A stretch of 64,000 bases of DNA. Source: Hevea brasiliensis. Lineage: Eukaryota; Streptophyta; Magnoliopsida; Malpighiales; Euphorbiaceae. Within the stretch, counting starts at the first letter, position 1; every line of letters starts with the position of its first letter. Made by a program: the position numbers and the translations under genes. The DNA lies in NCBI RefSeq assembly GCF_030052815.1, contig NC_079501.1, positions 78,636,979 to 78,700,978 of the forward strand. The letters are read 5' to 3'. The notes under the pieces were generated by a model that had not been told where the DNA came from, ran no database searches, and was given only the letters and a program-made list of their open reading frames with translations. Below, in pieces: positions 34,488 to 47,885 of the stretch.

Positions 34488-37400
34488 TGTCACACCCTAC
34501 TCCCCTATAAGATGTAACATGATCCCGTAATATACCTAATGAATTACTGTACTTCTCCTACCGATAATCCATTAAATATACTACAAGGGATTTTAAAACA
34601 ATTTTCGAGAAATTTAAGTCATAGATTAAAATCTGGTGTTATAAAATTTTTTCAAAATTTCGGCAAAGTGCAGGCTGTATTTTGAGAAAACAGTTCTTCA
34701 ATCCTGCAAAAGAAAATGCTCCCAATATGTTTTCTCAAATACAACTCCAATAAACTTTATTTCAATTCACAATTCAATTCTCAATAAACAATCAATTCAT
34801 TTTCAAACCAATCTCATCATGAAGAAATATTTCATTGATTATAAGACTCAAAATTTATATTACAAAACTATTCAAGTAAATGAAATCTCAAATTTACATT
34901 TACAATAATTTACATTTAATTACATACTAAAATATTTTACAAGAGTTTTTATACAACTGCTCAAATAATTTACATACATATTATTACATGCATACTTCAA
35001 AACCTATGTACATGGGTATACCTATAATACACCTGGAGCTGATTTGAAAGTGTCTTCAAAGAAACTTACTCACTGCTCTATGCTCTTCTTACCTGCGACA
35101 GCATACAAAGCTATCGCTGAGTGGTGAACTCAGTGGTGTACAACTATAATTTAAAACATAGTACAATATACATTGACAAAATTTACAGTAAATAATTTGG
35201 AAATCTGAATACTTATCAAATTCTAAAACTCAAAATATTCATTGCCAATAATGTAAATCATTTGTATAAAATGACTTCGATCATGAAATTCAATTTATCA
35301 AATCATAACTAACCATTTAGGTAATTCCAACAAAATCAATTATACATAAATCATAATTGAAATCACAATTCTTTACCATTCAAAAGTCATTCTGTATCTC
35401 AAAAATCATTCTTTATCTCACTAACTATGCAAGACTAATCCGAAAGGGCCATATTCGATGTGATTCAAACTCCCTATGGTCGGGGAGGTCGAATCAGATT
35501 CTAACTCCCTATGGTTGGGGAGGTCGAATCATCGTGCACAGTACCATCACAATAATGAATCTTCCGCAAGGGCCATAACGATAAAATAAACTTAGATCTA
35601 ACCTCAAATCAGAGGAAAATCTAAGCCTGTGCACGTACCATGATAATCAAAACACAACTAACTCCATTGTCTTCTCAACAAATGAGAGAGACGGGTAATA
35701 ATCTAGTCAAGCATCTATAGTGAGATATAAAATAATATCACAATCCTTTCAGTGAGCATAAATCACAATACAATTCGATTCAAAGTTAATTCCAATATCC
35801 AATAATTTTTATGCTCATCACAATTCAAATAATAAATTTGCATTTTTCCATGAAAATTACCATCACAATTCAAAACATGTTCTATCACAATTTTCCAAAA
35901 CATAATTATTCAATCCATAACAATGCTTAATACTTGTGGAAATACCATTTCACAAAGCTAAATTCATACATACTATAACAATTTCAATAATCATTGAATC
36001 AAATCCAATGCTTGTTAAACATAATACATAAGAAAAATATGTCATTTAAACATATGAAATATTCAAAACAAAATCAGTTAAAAACTAGCTGTGCACAAAT
36101 CTCTGATAACTGTTTCTTGGCTCTGACTCAGTGTTTCCTTCCCCTTCCCTGAGTCTTTGCTAACTGAGAAACACAATTTGAAGTGTTTCAGTACTCATTT
36201 AAACTGTCTCTAAGAATAAGATTCAATAATTAATTTGTCGAATTCTATTATTTCCTTAATCAACCTAATATGTCGACCCTCGATGCATTCTAGGTAAATT
36301 CGGTTTTAATGTCACTAATTTGTCACATTCGATAGCCTTTTAGGATTGGTACATGTTACCAAACTCATTTCCATGTATCTTGCATTTTCTGGCAATTTAC
36401 TGGATTCCGGGATTCTAGTTTGACCTAGATGGACAACCTAGTTTCCTCAGTTTTTGAGTTTCGGTCAAAACTACAAACTTGTAGATATATGTCTTATGGA
36501 ACGCGGGGCAAAATTTCAGGTCATTCTGAGTTATGTAGACCAAGTTATGGTCATTTTACTATTGCTGGTCAAATTGCATCACAATTGGTCACTTTAGGTC
36601 ATTTTAGGTTCGGCCAGTTTTTGGACCCGAACTTGTGCAAGCTGTTTGACTTGCCTATGGTCATTTCTGGGTTTTGGTGTCTTCATAAGACTTGTAGATA
36701 TGGGTCTTAAATATTCATGGCCAAAATTTCAGGTCAATTGGACCTGTTTTAAGTGAGTTATGGCCTAAATACTAACTGCTATCCAAATGATCAATTTTCA
36801 GGCCTCAATTGCACTAATCCGGATTTGGTCACTTTACAAGTTACCTTACAAGCAGAATTTTGGCAAGCTTCCTTCATGAAAGTTAGCACATTTTGTGCCT
36901 AGTTTCACCTCCAATTGGTCTCATACCAATTGGAGCCACACAATTAAAGTTATAGGCCTAAAACTCAAACTGCCTTATTGCACTTCTTGCATACACATCA
37001 AGCATCACTTTTAACACTCACCAAACTTAACATTCAAACCAATTCTGGTTGTACCACAACCTAAACATAATTTACAACATATTATAGGTCATTTTGGCAG
37101 CTTACAATTACATTCAATGTGCACCAACAAGTGCAGAATTTGTCCAACTCAATTTACAACAATTCAATCACTAATTCATGCTCATTTACATGTCCAACTT
37201 CACACCATCATTCATGCACTCAAACTGCCATAACAACCAACACATTTTAACATCATTATTCCATAAACCAAGCATGAATTCCAGCATTCCTCAAGAGTTA
37301 GCAAACTGCCACAATGGTACACTTACATTCCATTACTTTCCAAGCTTTAAATTTCATTTTACATTTACATATATTAAGTATACATCACCCAACAATTTCC

Positions 37401-38467
37401 TACACAATATACATTTAATCAATCATTTAATTCACCGTTTACAAGCATAAATAAACTGCCTTCAAGGTGCTTCCATGGCTACCAAAAGTGCACATTCCCA
37501 TTCAACATCAAAACTCAAAAATTTCTCCATAAATCAAACACCCATAATATCCTTACAAACTTTAACAAAGCAATAATCAAAAATACAAACTTACCTATTG
37601 TTGGGACTTATTAAATCTTCACTAATCTCCCTTGATTTTGGTATCTACTTCTTCCTTGTGAGGTGGGGACTAAAATTAGTGAAGAAACTTTGATGGTTGG
37701 AGGTGAGAATGGAGGAGATTAGGAGCTCTCTCAAGTTTTGGCTATGGAGGCTTTAATGGAGTTCACTTCGGTATGGGAGAAGAAATGAAGATGATGAAGT
37801 GTTTAGTGGGTTTACATCTGCCCACTTAGTGAATATTATAGTCCATAGTGGTCCACTCACCTTAATTAAACTATATTATATGTTTTAATTGATAATTACT
37901 CCATTTACACTCCACTTTTGGCTATTTACATTAGGTACCCCTAAATTAATTTTTCATTATATTTTCTAAGTGTAATATTATTTATTTTTAATGGACATTT
38001 AGGTCAAAAGAAAACTCGGGGTGTCAAAATGACCACAATGCCCCTGTTCGGGTTGCATTCCCGATTTTTCGGTAACACCGGGTTTTGTCCATTTTTCGAT
38101 TTCTCACTTTTCTTTGTACTAATTATTTAATTTTTCTTTGGTATTTCTAATAATATTTATACTTCAATAGGGGTCTATTTAAGTCCTAAAAATATTTTCC
38201 AGGGTTCCCCGCAGTCCAGGGTTAGTCAACGGTCCATGCCGTGACTTCCCGGTGCGGTCACCCATCGCTAGGGTGCTCGGCTCGTTTAACTTGGTTACAT
38301 TTCTTTGCTATTATTTTTCCTTTGTTTTTCTTGTATTTTCTCTTCTTTTATTCCATTATTTTATGTCTCCTCACTCATATCGAAGTGTAGTTCTAGGCAT
38401 CCTAGCTGTCCGGACAACACTGGTCACCGGAACAGTAGAACGCATTACCGAACATAGGGGTGTTACA
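34488..38467 (-). repeat. 3' LTR of the minus-strand element
   Basis: 3980 bp, TGTCACACCC ... GGTGTTACA on the plus strand. It differs from the partner at 41121 by scattered substitutions and small indels, such as an extra stretch of about 10 bp near 37332. It contains a direct repeat of a 32-bp block with CTCCCTATGGT..GGGGAGGTCGAATCA at 35467-35531. Confidence 0.92.
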
Positions 38468-38482
38468 ATTCTCCCCCCTTAA
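38468..38482 (-). other. Polypurine tract
   Basis: The minus strand reads AAGGGGGGAGAAT immediately before the 3' LTR, as in the element at 63394. Confidence 0.85.
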
Positions 38483-39473
38483 AATAAATTTCGTCCACGA
38501 AATTTTACCCAATAGTCATACGTTTATTTTTTTCCCTTTCTATACGATCGAATAATCTTCTTTTCCTCAAATTTGTATAAGACTTTTAACAATTTAATAC
38601 AACGTTTAATTTGTTTGTATATCACCAATCTTCTCTTACTATTGTCCTATCTAATATTTCGATTCATGTTCCTTCTTGAATGACCCTTGAGGTCATGTTA
38701 GAATCATTTATCTAGTCATTGGTCCTCTGACCATTCTAGTCCATAGTCTTCCTCACATTCGTAACATTTCTTTGTTATATTTGAACCAATTGTTCGAATT
38801 TTTTACTTTCATAACTCTGTTTATCTGTTAATATTCTATAGCTTACTTCCTTTTGTACTGAACTATAACCTTTCAATATTCTAACCTTTGAGTTTTAGAT
38901 CCCTAAGTAGGATTTTCAAACTTATTTCTAACAATTAAATTCTATCCTGGCATAACTATACCAAAACAGATGCCGTTGGTAACTATTCTTATCTAGGTAT
39001 ACTATCGGGTAGTACGTAGCTCTACACAATAATCTCAAGTCAGTACTGTAATCTGCAGCTTACAGTATAAACATCAAGAACATTGCATAGTTACTACGAT
39101 ACATCCCAATAGATCAAACTTTCCTATCTTTTATCCTTTCGAATTCACCGATACTAAACTTATTCTCGATTACAATATCCATTAACAATTAACAATCAGA
39201 ACATCTCTCGCTTCATCTAGAACAATTCTATTACCGTATCTTACTTTTACGTCCTCTTGCCTTACATTAAGTAGGCTTGCCATTTAGCTTTATAATTTAT
39301 GGTGTGTTAGAAAATACTTTTCGCCGATAAACTCTTCCAAAACTAATTTCACTTATTATCACAATCCTTATCTTAAGGACTAATCACTAATGCATCAAAA
39401 TTTATTCCCTCAGAAGGAATAACAACATGAACATATAGTTCTAACTCTAACATAAAAGTATGCAGACCCTAGG
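38483..39473 (-). other. Non-coding filler between the RT remnant and the PPT
   Basis: About 1 kb with no ORF and no match elsewhere in the window that I can see. In the fuller relative only about 50 bp separate the ORF end from the PPT. This is therefore either foreign filler, degenerate pol beyond recognition, or lineage-specific DNA. Confidence 0.5.
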
Positions 39474-40934
39474 TCAAACAATACATAAACGAAGAGTGCC
39501 ATCCTTCTTCTTAACAAACAATACCGGCGCTCCCCATGGTGACACACTAGGGCGGATGAAGCCCTTTTCAAGTAGTTCTTGCAATTGTACCTTCAACTCC
39601 TTCAACTCTGCTGGTGCCATTCTGTATGGTTTTATGGAGATTGGATCCACACCAGGCATTATTAATTTCAAACTACACCTCTCTTTCCGGAGGTAATCCT
39701 GGCAATTCATCAGGAAACACGTCTGGAAAGTCATATACTGTAGGGATGTCCCTCAATGCTGGACTCCCCACTTGGGTGTCTACCACATGTGCCAAGTATG
39801 CTTCACACCCCTTTCTGATCATTTTCTGGCTAGTGCAGCTGAAATAATGTTTGATGGCAATAGCTGCCTCTTCCCATGTATTACCACATCACTGTACTGT
39901 GGGAGACCGAAAGTGACTGTCTTCAGCCTACAGTCAATCATGGCATGATGCCTAGCTAACCAATCCATGCCCAAGATGATATCATAATCTCTGAAGGGCA
40001 TTTCAATGAGATCAGACAGAAAAGTGTGTCCTTGGATCACCAAAGGACAATCTCTATACATTCTATTAACCCTGACCTCCTGTCCTAGCAGACTTGTTAC
40101 TAGCACCTCAAAGTCCATTTTTGTACATGGAACAGCAATGCAATCAATGATGCTAGCACTCACATAAGAATGGGTAGAACCCAGATCAAATAACACAAAC
40201 ACATCTTGGTTAAAAGTTGAGAAGGTACCAGCCACAACATCAGATGTCTCGGCCTCTTCCCTCTGTCTTATTGCATAGATTCTGGCTAGAGCACTGTCTT
40301 GCTCTGAATGTTTCACTGTGCCTTGGCTGCTTGCTAGGCTACCTCTACCCCTGCCTTTACCTATGCTAAGTGGTTGTGAACTTCTAGTGACAGGGCTCTG
40401 AACTGATCCTTCTGCAGTAGTAGGAGGTGGTCCAATTCTGCGACTACTAGTGCAGTCCTTGGCAAAGTGTCCTGTGCCTCCACAGTTATAACAGGCTCCA
40501 ATAGCCTTATAGCATATCCCACCATGATATCTTCCACAAGCTTCACATTGACGAGAAGGGTAGGAACTTCTAGTTGTTCGACGACTAGACCTTGGTGGTC
40601 TCTGCCTTGATGATCCACCTCTGTTATATCCCTGAGCTCGGGGCTCCTCAATTTCTTTTCTCTTTCTCAAATTACTGCTTAAGCTCTAACCCATAGGTTT
40701 CTCCCTCTTTTCTATTTCATGTTGCCCTTGTGGGGGTTGGGTCTGTACTTGGGCTTGGGCTGACAGATTATCAGCCATTTATTGAAAGAAAGTGGCCATT
40801 TACTGGGCCATTTGTGCAGTAATTTGTACCGGTAAAACTGGTACAATCAGACCTTCGAAATTTTGTGGAGCTGGGACCTCAACTTGTTCTTCTGCCATCA
40901 TAGACTGTTCTATTGTCTCATTCTTCTCTTCCAT
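39474..40934 (-). pseudogene. gag-protease-partial RT remnant
   Basis: On the minus strand the frame starts at ATG 40934-40932 (MEEKNETIEQS). It has three in-frame stops in the first 88 codons, so the gag N-terminus is broken. The capsid core (LEAEQWLERMDRV in relatives) is missing. From 40670 an open stretch carries a Arg-rich linker, CYNCGGTGHFAKDC zinc knuckle (40493-40452) and the protease block [15 protein letters not shown], where DLG replaces the usual DSG/DTG triad. It ends with [20 protein letters not shown] stop at 39819, a 1-nt shift near 39660 and RT start ([29 protein letters not shown]) follow. It ends at 39474 where homology to RT stops. Confidence 0.88.
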
Positions 40935-41101
40935 ATCTTTTCACAAGATTTTCTATTCCTGTACAACCAACATAAAGAGATTCCTCTCCATCAGTTCATA
41001 TTTATGATGTAAATGTACTATATGTATCAAACATTTGAGCAGTTGTAGTTACTGATAAAAAGATTTCAAATTCACAGTTCAAAATTTACTTTAAAACCAT
41101 T

Positions 41102-41113
41102 GCTCTAATACCA
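41102..41113 (-). other. Primer-binding site, initiator tRNA-Met type, one mismatch
   Basis: The minus strand reads TGGTATTAGAGC, one base from TGGTATCAGAGC, 7 nt inside the 5' LTR. Confidence 0.85.
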
Positions 41114-41120
41114 CAAAACA

Positions 41121-44100
41121 TGTCACACCCTACTCCCCTATAAGATGTAACATGATCCTATAATATACCTAATGAATTATTGTACTTCTCCTACCGATAA
41201 TCCATTAAATATACTACAAGGGATTTTAAAACAATTTTCGAGAAATTTAAGTCATAGATTAAAATCTGGTGTTATAAAATTTTTCAAAATTTCGGCAAAG
41301 TGCAGGCTGTATTTTGAGAAAACAGTTCTTCAATCCTGCAAAAGAAAATGCTCCCAATATGTTTTCTCAAATACAACTCCAATAAACTTTATTTCAATTC
41401 ACAATTCAATTCTCAATAAACAATCAATTCATTTTCAAACCAATCTCATCATGAAGAAATATTTCATTGATTATAAGACTCAAAATTTATATTACAAAAC
41501 TATTCAAGTAAATGAAATCTCAAATTTACATTTACAATAATTTACATTTAATTACATACCAAAATATTTTACAAGAGTTTTTATACAACTGCTCAAATAA
41601 TTTACATACATATTATTACATGCATACATCAAAACCTATGTACATGGGTATACCTATAATATACCTGGAGCTGATTTGAAAGTGTCTTCAAAGAAACTTA
41701 CTCACTGCTCTATGCTCTTCTTACCTGCGACAGCATACAAAGCTATCGCTGAGTGGTGAACTCAGTGGTGCACAACTATAATTTAAAACATAGTACAATA
41801 TACATTGACAAAATTTACAGTAAATAATTTGGAAATCTGAATACTTATCAAATTCTAAAACTCAAAATATTCATTGCCAATAATGTAAATCATTTGTATA
41901 AAATGACTTCGATCATGAAATTCAATTTATCAAATCATAACTAACCATTTAGGTAATTCCAACAAAATCAATTATACATAAATCATAATTGAAATCACAA
42001 TTCTTTACCATTCAAAAGCCATTCTGTATCTCAAAAATCATTCTTTATCTCACTAACTATGCAAGACTAATCCGAAAGGGCCATATTCGATGTGATTCTA
42101 ACTCCCTATGGTCGGGGAGGTCGAATCAGATTCTAACTCCCTGTGGTCGGGGAGGTCGAATCATCGTGCATAGTACCATCACAATAATGAATCTTCCGCA
42201 AGGGCCATAACGATAAAATAAACTTAGATCTAACCTCAAATCAGAGGAAAATCTAAGCCTGTGCACGTACCATGGTAATCAAAACACAACTAACTCCATT
42301 GTCTTCTCAACAAATGAGAGAGACGGGTAATAACCTAGTCAAGCATCTATAGTGAGAAATAAAATAATATCACAATCCTTTCAGTGAGCATAAATCACAA
42401 TACAATTCGATTCAAAGTCAATTCCAATATCCAATAATTTTTATGCTCATCACAATTCAAATAATAAATTTGCATTTTTCCATGAAAATTACCATCACAA
42501 TTCAAAACATGTTCTAACACAATTTTCCAAAACATAATTATTCAATCCATAACAATGCTTAATACTTGTGGAAATACCATTTCACAAAGCTAAATTCATA
42601 CATACTATAACAATTTCAATAATCATTGAATCAAATCCAATGCTTGTTAAACATAATACATAAGAAAAATATGTCATTTAATCATATGAAATATTCAAAA
42701 CAAAATCAGTTAAAAACTAGCTGTGCACAAACCTCTGATAACTGTTTCTTGGCTCTGACTCAGTGTTTCCTTCCCCTTCCCTGAGTCTTTGCTAACTGAG
42801 AAACACAATTTGAAGTGTTTCAGTACTCATTTAAACTGTATCTAAGAATAAGATTCAATAATTAATTTGTCGAATTCTATTATTTCCTTAGTCAACCTAA
42901 TATGTCGACCCTCGATGCGTTCTAGGTAAATTCGGTTTTAATGTCACTAATATGTTACATTCGATAGCCTTTTAGGATTGGTACATGTTACCAAACTCAT
43001 TTCCATGTATCTTGCATTTTCTTGCAATTTACTGGATTCCAGGATTCTAGTTTGACCTAGCCGGACGACCTAGTTTCCTCAGTTTTTGAGTTTCGGTCAA
43101 AACTACAAACTTGTAGATATATGTCTTATGGAACGCGGGGCAAAATTTCAGGTCATCCTGAGTTATGTAGACCAAGTTATGGTCATTTTACTATTGCTGG
43201 TCAAATTGCATCAAAATTGGTCACTTTAGGTCATTTTAGGTTCGGCCAGTTTTTGGACCCGAACTTGTGCAAGCTGTTTGACTTGCTTATAGTCATTTCT
43301 GGGTTTTGGTGTCTTCATAAGACTTGTAGATATGGGTCTTAACTATTCATGGTCAAAATTTCAGGTCAATTGGACCTGTTTTGAGTGAGTTATGGCCTAA
43401 ACACTAACTGCTGCCCAAATGATCAATTTTCAGGCCTCAATTGCACTAATCCGGATTTGGTCACTTTTCAAGTTACCTTACAAGCAGAATTTTGGCAAGC
43501 TTCCTTCATGAAAGTTGGCACATTTTGTGCCTAGTTTCACCTCCAATTGGTCTCATACCAATTGGAGCCACACAATTAAAGTTATAGGTCTAAAACTCAA
43601 ACTGCCTTATTGCACTTCTTGCATACACATCAAGCATCACTTTTAACACTCACCAAACTTAACATTCAAACCAATTCTAGTTGTACCACAACCTAAACAT
43701 AATTTACAATATATTATAGGTCATTTTGGCAGCTTGCAATTACATTCAATGTGCACCAACAAGTGCAGAATTTGTCCAACTCAATTTACAACAATTCAAT
43801 CATCAATTCATGCTCATTTACATGTCCAACTTCACACCATCATTCATGCACTCAAACTGCCATAACAACCAACACATTTTAACATCATTATTCCATAAAC
43901 TAAGCATGAATTCCAGCATTCCTCAAGAGTTAGCAAACTGCCACAATGGTACACTTACATTCCAAGCTTTAAATTTCATTTTACATTTACATATATTATG
44001 TATACATCACCCAACAATTTCCTACACAATATACATTTAATCAATCATTTAATTCACCGTTTACAAGCATAAATAAACTGCCTTCAAGGTGCTTCCATGG

Positions 44101-45087
44101 CTGCCAAAAGTGCACATTCCCATTCAACATCAAAACTCAAAAATTTCTCCATAAATCAAACACCCATAATATCCTTACAAACTTTAACAAAGCAATAATC
44201 AAAAATACAAACTTACCTATTGTTGGGACTTATTAAATCTTCACTAATCTCCCTTGATTTTGGTATCTACTTCTTCCTTGTGAGGTGGGAACCAAGATTA
44301 GTGAAGAAACTTTGATGGTTGGAGGTGAGAATGGAGGAGATTAGGAGCTCTCTCAAGTTTTGGCTATGGAGGCTTTAATGGAGTTAACTTCGGCATGGGA
44401 GAAGAAATGAAGATGATGAAGTGTTTAGTGGGTTTACATCTGCCCACTTTGTGAATATTATAGTCCATAGTGGTCCACTCACCTTAATTAAACTATATTA
44501 TATATTTTAATTGATAATTACTCCATTTACACTCAACTTTTGGCTATTTACATTAGGTACCCCTAAATTAATTTTTTATTATATTTTCTAAGTGTAATAT
44601 TATTTATTTTTAATGGACATTTAGGTCAAAAGAAAACTCGGAGTGTCAAATGACCACAATGCCCCTGTTCGGGTTGCATTCCCGATTTTTCGGTAACACC
44701 GAGTTTTGTCCGTTTTTCGATTTCTCACTTTTCTTTGTACTAATTATTTAATTTTTTTTTGATATTTCTAATGATATTTATACTTCAATAGGGGTCTATT
44801 TAAGTCCTAAAAATATTTTCCAGGGTTCCCATGATCGAGGGTTAGTCAACGGTCCACGCCGTGACTTCCCGGTGCGGTCACCCATCGCTAGGGTTCTCGG
44901 CTCGTTTAACTTGGTTACATTTCTTTGCTATTATTTTTCCTTTGTTTTTCTTGTATTTTCTCTTCTTGTATTCTATTATTTTATGTCTCCTCACTCATAT
45001 CGAAGTGTAGTTCTAGGCATCCTAGCTGTCCGGACAACACTGGTCACCGGAACAATAGAACGCATTACCGAACATAGGGGTGTTACA
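41121..45087 (-). repeat. 5' LTR of the minus-strand element
   Basis: 3967 bp, near-identical partner of 34488-38467. The plus-strand ends are TGTCACACCC and GGGTGTTACA. Confidence 0.92.
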
Positions 45088-45092
45088 CCAAG

Positions 45093-46049
45093 AGCAAGGT
45101 AAGGGATAACTAGAGAAAGTAAAATATCTCACAATAAAAGATGTATGCTCCTTATATAGACATTAGGTGAACTTTTACTCTTATTAGTACTAGGACTGTA
45201 AACATAGGAAAATTATAAGATGCTCCTGGTACACTTGTTTTTAGTGCACTCTATACTTATGAGATTTTAGTTATCCCAGGAATTATAGGATGTGGTTCAT
45301 ATCTCATTGTAAAAGAAGGAGCATGTACTCCAAAACCACCTAATAAAAACTTGTAAACATAATAGGGTCTTAATTAAGAAGAGTCCCTTAAGGGTGGGTT
45401 ACAAACAAATGATAACTAGGTGATTTATGCTTTTTTTTTTTTTAATATAATTGACTTCAATTCGAACTCAAATTCAAGACTTTACAATATTAAAAATGAC
45501 TTTAATATCACTAAATTAAAGTTCACTCATAAATGAAAAATATGTTAAATTTCTACCATTCAAATATATTTTGAAAAAAAAGTTAAAGTTAAAAATTAAT
45601 TTATAAATTTTAAATATTCTATAAAAAATATAAATTCAAAATGAAAGAAACATTAATAAATGAGTAAGTTTTAATTTAATGATATTAAAATCATTTATAA
45701 AATTAAAAGTTTTAAATTTTAGTTAAATTAAATAAATTAAAAAGTAAATTTTTTTAAAAAAGAAAACTTATTACTCATTCAAATTAAATAAATCTAATTA
45801 AATAAAAAAAAGTTTCAATTGGTCCAGAGCAAAAGGTTAATTGACTATCCAATAAAAATATATTAAAATTATGATGGTTTTTATTTAAATAAAATTTAAT
45901 AAATGAAGAATAGTAATAAATAAGGGAAATTACTATTTAGTTCTTTATTTCAATGAAACTAATTACTTAATACTTTTATTTTAAAAGATATATTAGTTGT
46001 TTTTATATTTTTTTTCTATTTACTCTTCAGTTTCTATGATAGTTTATGG
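45093..46049. other. AT-rich intergenic DNA
   Basis: No supportable ORF or repeat boundary. Poly-T near 45430. Confidence 0.6.
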
Positions 46050-46054
46050 CATTC

Positions 46055-46165
46055 TGATATGAACCTGCCTAACTCCACCTCAAAAGCTAGCTCACAAGGA
46101 GAGGTTTGCGAACCCATATATATAACACCCAAGACCTCCCTGCAGAACCGATGTGGGACGCATCA
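46055..46165 (-). repeat. TRIM 3' LTR
   Basis: 111 bp, TGATATGAACC ... GACGCATCA on the plus strand. Confidence 0.95.
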
Positions 46166-46303
46166 TTCCCGACCCCTTTAGACTGAACGTCCTCGTGAAG
46201 TAACCGGGGTCATGACTCGTTCACCCCGACCTCTCCCGAAGAACGTTAGGGAACCTTTGTACATGGCCCACCGACCCATACAGAGTGAGGCTCTGATACC
46301 AAA

Positions 46304-46414
46304 TGATATGAACCTGCCTAACTCCACCTCAAAAGCTAGCTCACAAGGGGAGGTTTGCAAACCCATATATATAACACCCAAGACCTCCCTGCAGAACCGA
46401 TGTGGGACGTATCA
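46304..46414 (-). repeat. TRIM 5' LTR
   Basis: 111 bp, TGATATGAACC ... GACGTATCA on the plus strand, next to the PBS. Confidence 0.95.
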
Positions 46415-46419
46415 CATTC

Positions 46420-47213
46420 ATTTAAATTTTATTTAAGTCTCTATGATTTCAAAAACATAACTATAAAGTCTCTTTTTTTTCTAGCATTTAAACTATTTAA
46501 TTTTTCATAGTGGTATTTTCCTTTTTTTTTTTAAATACATTGATTGATAGAAAATTTGATTTAAACTATAAAGATTAACTAATACAATTTTTAAAATAAA
46601 AAAATTGAATAATTAATTTTATTAAAATATAAATAATATATATATATGCCATTTATTTATAAAATATAATTTATTTAATTTTATTAAATTTTCTTTATTT
46701 TTTTATTAATTAGTTATTCAATTATTTTAAATTATAATTAAGTTATTAATTCCTCAATTATGTATATGTAATTTACAAATTATTTAATAGTTACTCTGTT
46801 AATGCTGTAATAAGTAGTCATTATTATAAAGTAAGTTACAATATATTAATATATATTTATTATATATACTTGTAATTTTATATTGTATACATACATAATT
46901 TTCTTTTCTTTTTTTTTCACTTTATTTATGCTTTTTTATAATTTTAATATTTCTTTAATATATTAAGAGGATATAATAAAATTTGATACTTAAAATGATA
47001 AAAATAATCACATGATTAAACTAATTTTAAAAATAATTCTATATCTTTAATCAATATGTTTATTATATTACTATATTTTTATTATGAAATCTTCATTAAA
47101 AAGTTTGAGAAATAAAAAATTAATAAAATAATACAAAATAATATTTAATTAATAAAAAATAAAATTTAAAACAATTAATAAAAATTTAAAGTATTATTTA
47201 ATTTTTATATATT

Positions 47214-47287
<74 letters not shown>

Positions 47288-47336
47288 TTATTATTTATCA
47301 TTTCCATCTCTAATTTTACATATATCTAACTACAAA
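46420..47336. other. AT-rich intergenic DNA with an (AT)n tract
   Basis: No ORF. Uninterrupted (AT)n at 47217-47282, about 33 units. Confidence 0.75.
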
Positions 47337-47825
47337 CGGATAAATTTCAATAACTATCCCTGAACTTATATAGTTGTAACACTACGATCCTTTAACTTTA
47401 AAATGTAACATAAAACCCCCTAAGCTTTTAAATTTTGTACAGTAAAATCCCTCTGACTTTCAATTGTTGATTTTTCAATTAGAAACTGATATGAATAACT
47501 CCCGCATGGTGCTCAGTCAACATTTCTCTCTCTTCTCTTAAGCAAAGTGTAAAATTATTCTCTTTGTGCATGGAAAATTATTTTGTCTATAGAGAGAAGA
47601 AGGATTCAATTTACACATGGCTTCAGAGAGAAAAAAGAAATACTGATTAAGCTCCATGCTGGAACTGTTCAGGTCAGCGTTTAACTGAAAAACTGATAAT
47701 TTGATATTAGAGGGATTTTACTATGCCAAAATTTGAAAGTTGATAGGGTTATATGTTACATTTTTAAGTTAAGGGACTGTAATATTACAACTAGATAAGT
47801 TCAGAGACAGTTGTCAAAATTTATC
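47337..47825. mobile_element. Mutator-like snap-back MITE, copy 3 of 4
   Basis: About 489 bp, GGATAAATTTCAATAAC ... GTTGTCAAAATTTATC. Flanks TAACTACAAA (47327-47336) and TAACTGCAAA (47826-47835) form a 10-bp TSD with one mismatch. Same internal layout as the copies at 16037 and 17113. Confidence 0.85.
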
Positions 47826-47885
47826 TAACTGCAAATAGGTGTAGTGAGATTGGAAGTGCATTGTTTTGTAGTATTCAATTGGAAA

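Larger units (their letters stand above)
34488..45087 (-). mobile_element. Chromovirus-like retrotransposon, minus strand, pol deleted
   Basis: Complete ends: CCAAG TSD on both sides (34483-34487 and 45088-45092). It has two closely matching LTRs (34488-38467 and 41121-45087), an iMet PBS (41113-41102) and a PPT (38482-38468). The coding part has gag start, CCHC knuckle, protease and the first part of RT, then stops at about 39474. RT catalytic region, RNase H, integrase and chromodomain are absent, and so is the capsid core of gag. The LTRs (about 4 kb each) outweigh the 2.65-kb interior. The LTR and gag/PR sequences mark it as a relative of the element at 54789. Both LTRs carry only scattered differences, so insertion is fairly recent. 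Confidence 0.92.
46055..46414 (-). mobile_element. Complete TRIM retrotransposon (360 bp)
   Basis: Two LTRs of 111 bp (46055-46165 and 46304-46414) flank 138 bp. They differ at only a few positions, such as AAGGAGAGG/AAGGGGAGG and GACGCATCA/GACGTATCA. The TSD CATTC is perfect (46050-46054 and 46415-46419). On the minus strand a perfect iMet PBS TGGTATCAGAGC (46301-46290) lies 2 nt inside the 5' LTR. A purine-rich AAAGGGGTCGGGAA PPT precedes the 3' LTR (about 46179-46166). There is no coding capacity; the small ORFs across it are chance. This matches terminal-repeat retrotransposons in miniature. It must be mobilised in trans. I do not recognise the named family. Confidence 0.95.

Noticed and set aside
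36429..44040. ORFs of 73-104 codons repeated at 35357/41989, 36429/43121, 37178/43726 and 38252/44872
   Set aside because: They are duplicated because they lie in the two LTRs. They are antisense to the element and show no protein features.
46178..46436. Two overlapping small ORFs on opposite strands
   Set aside because: They lie across the TRIM retrotransposon, which has no coding capacity.
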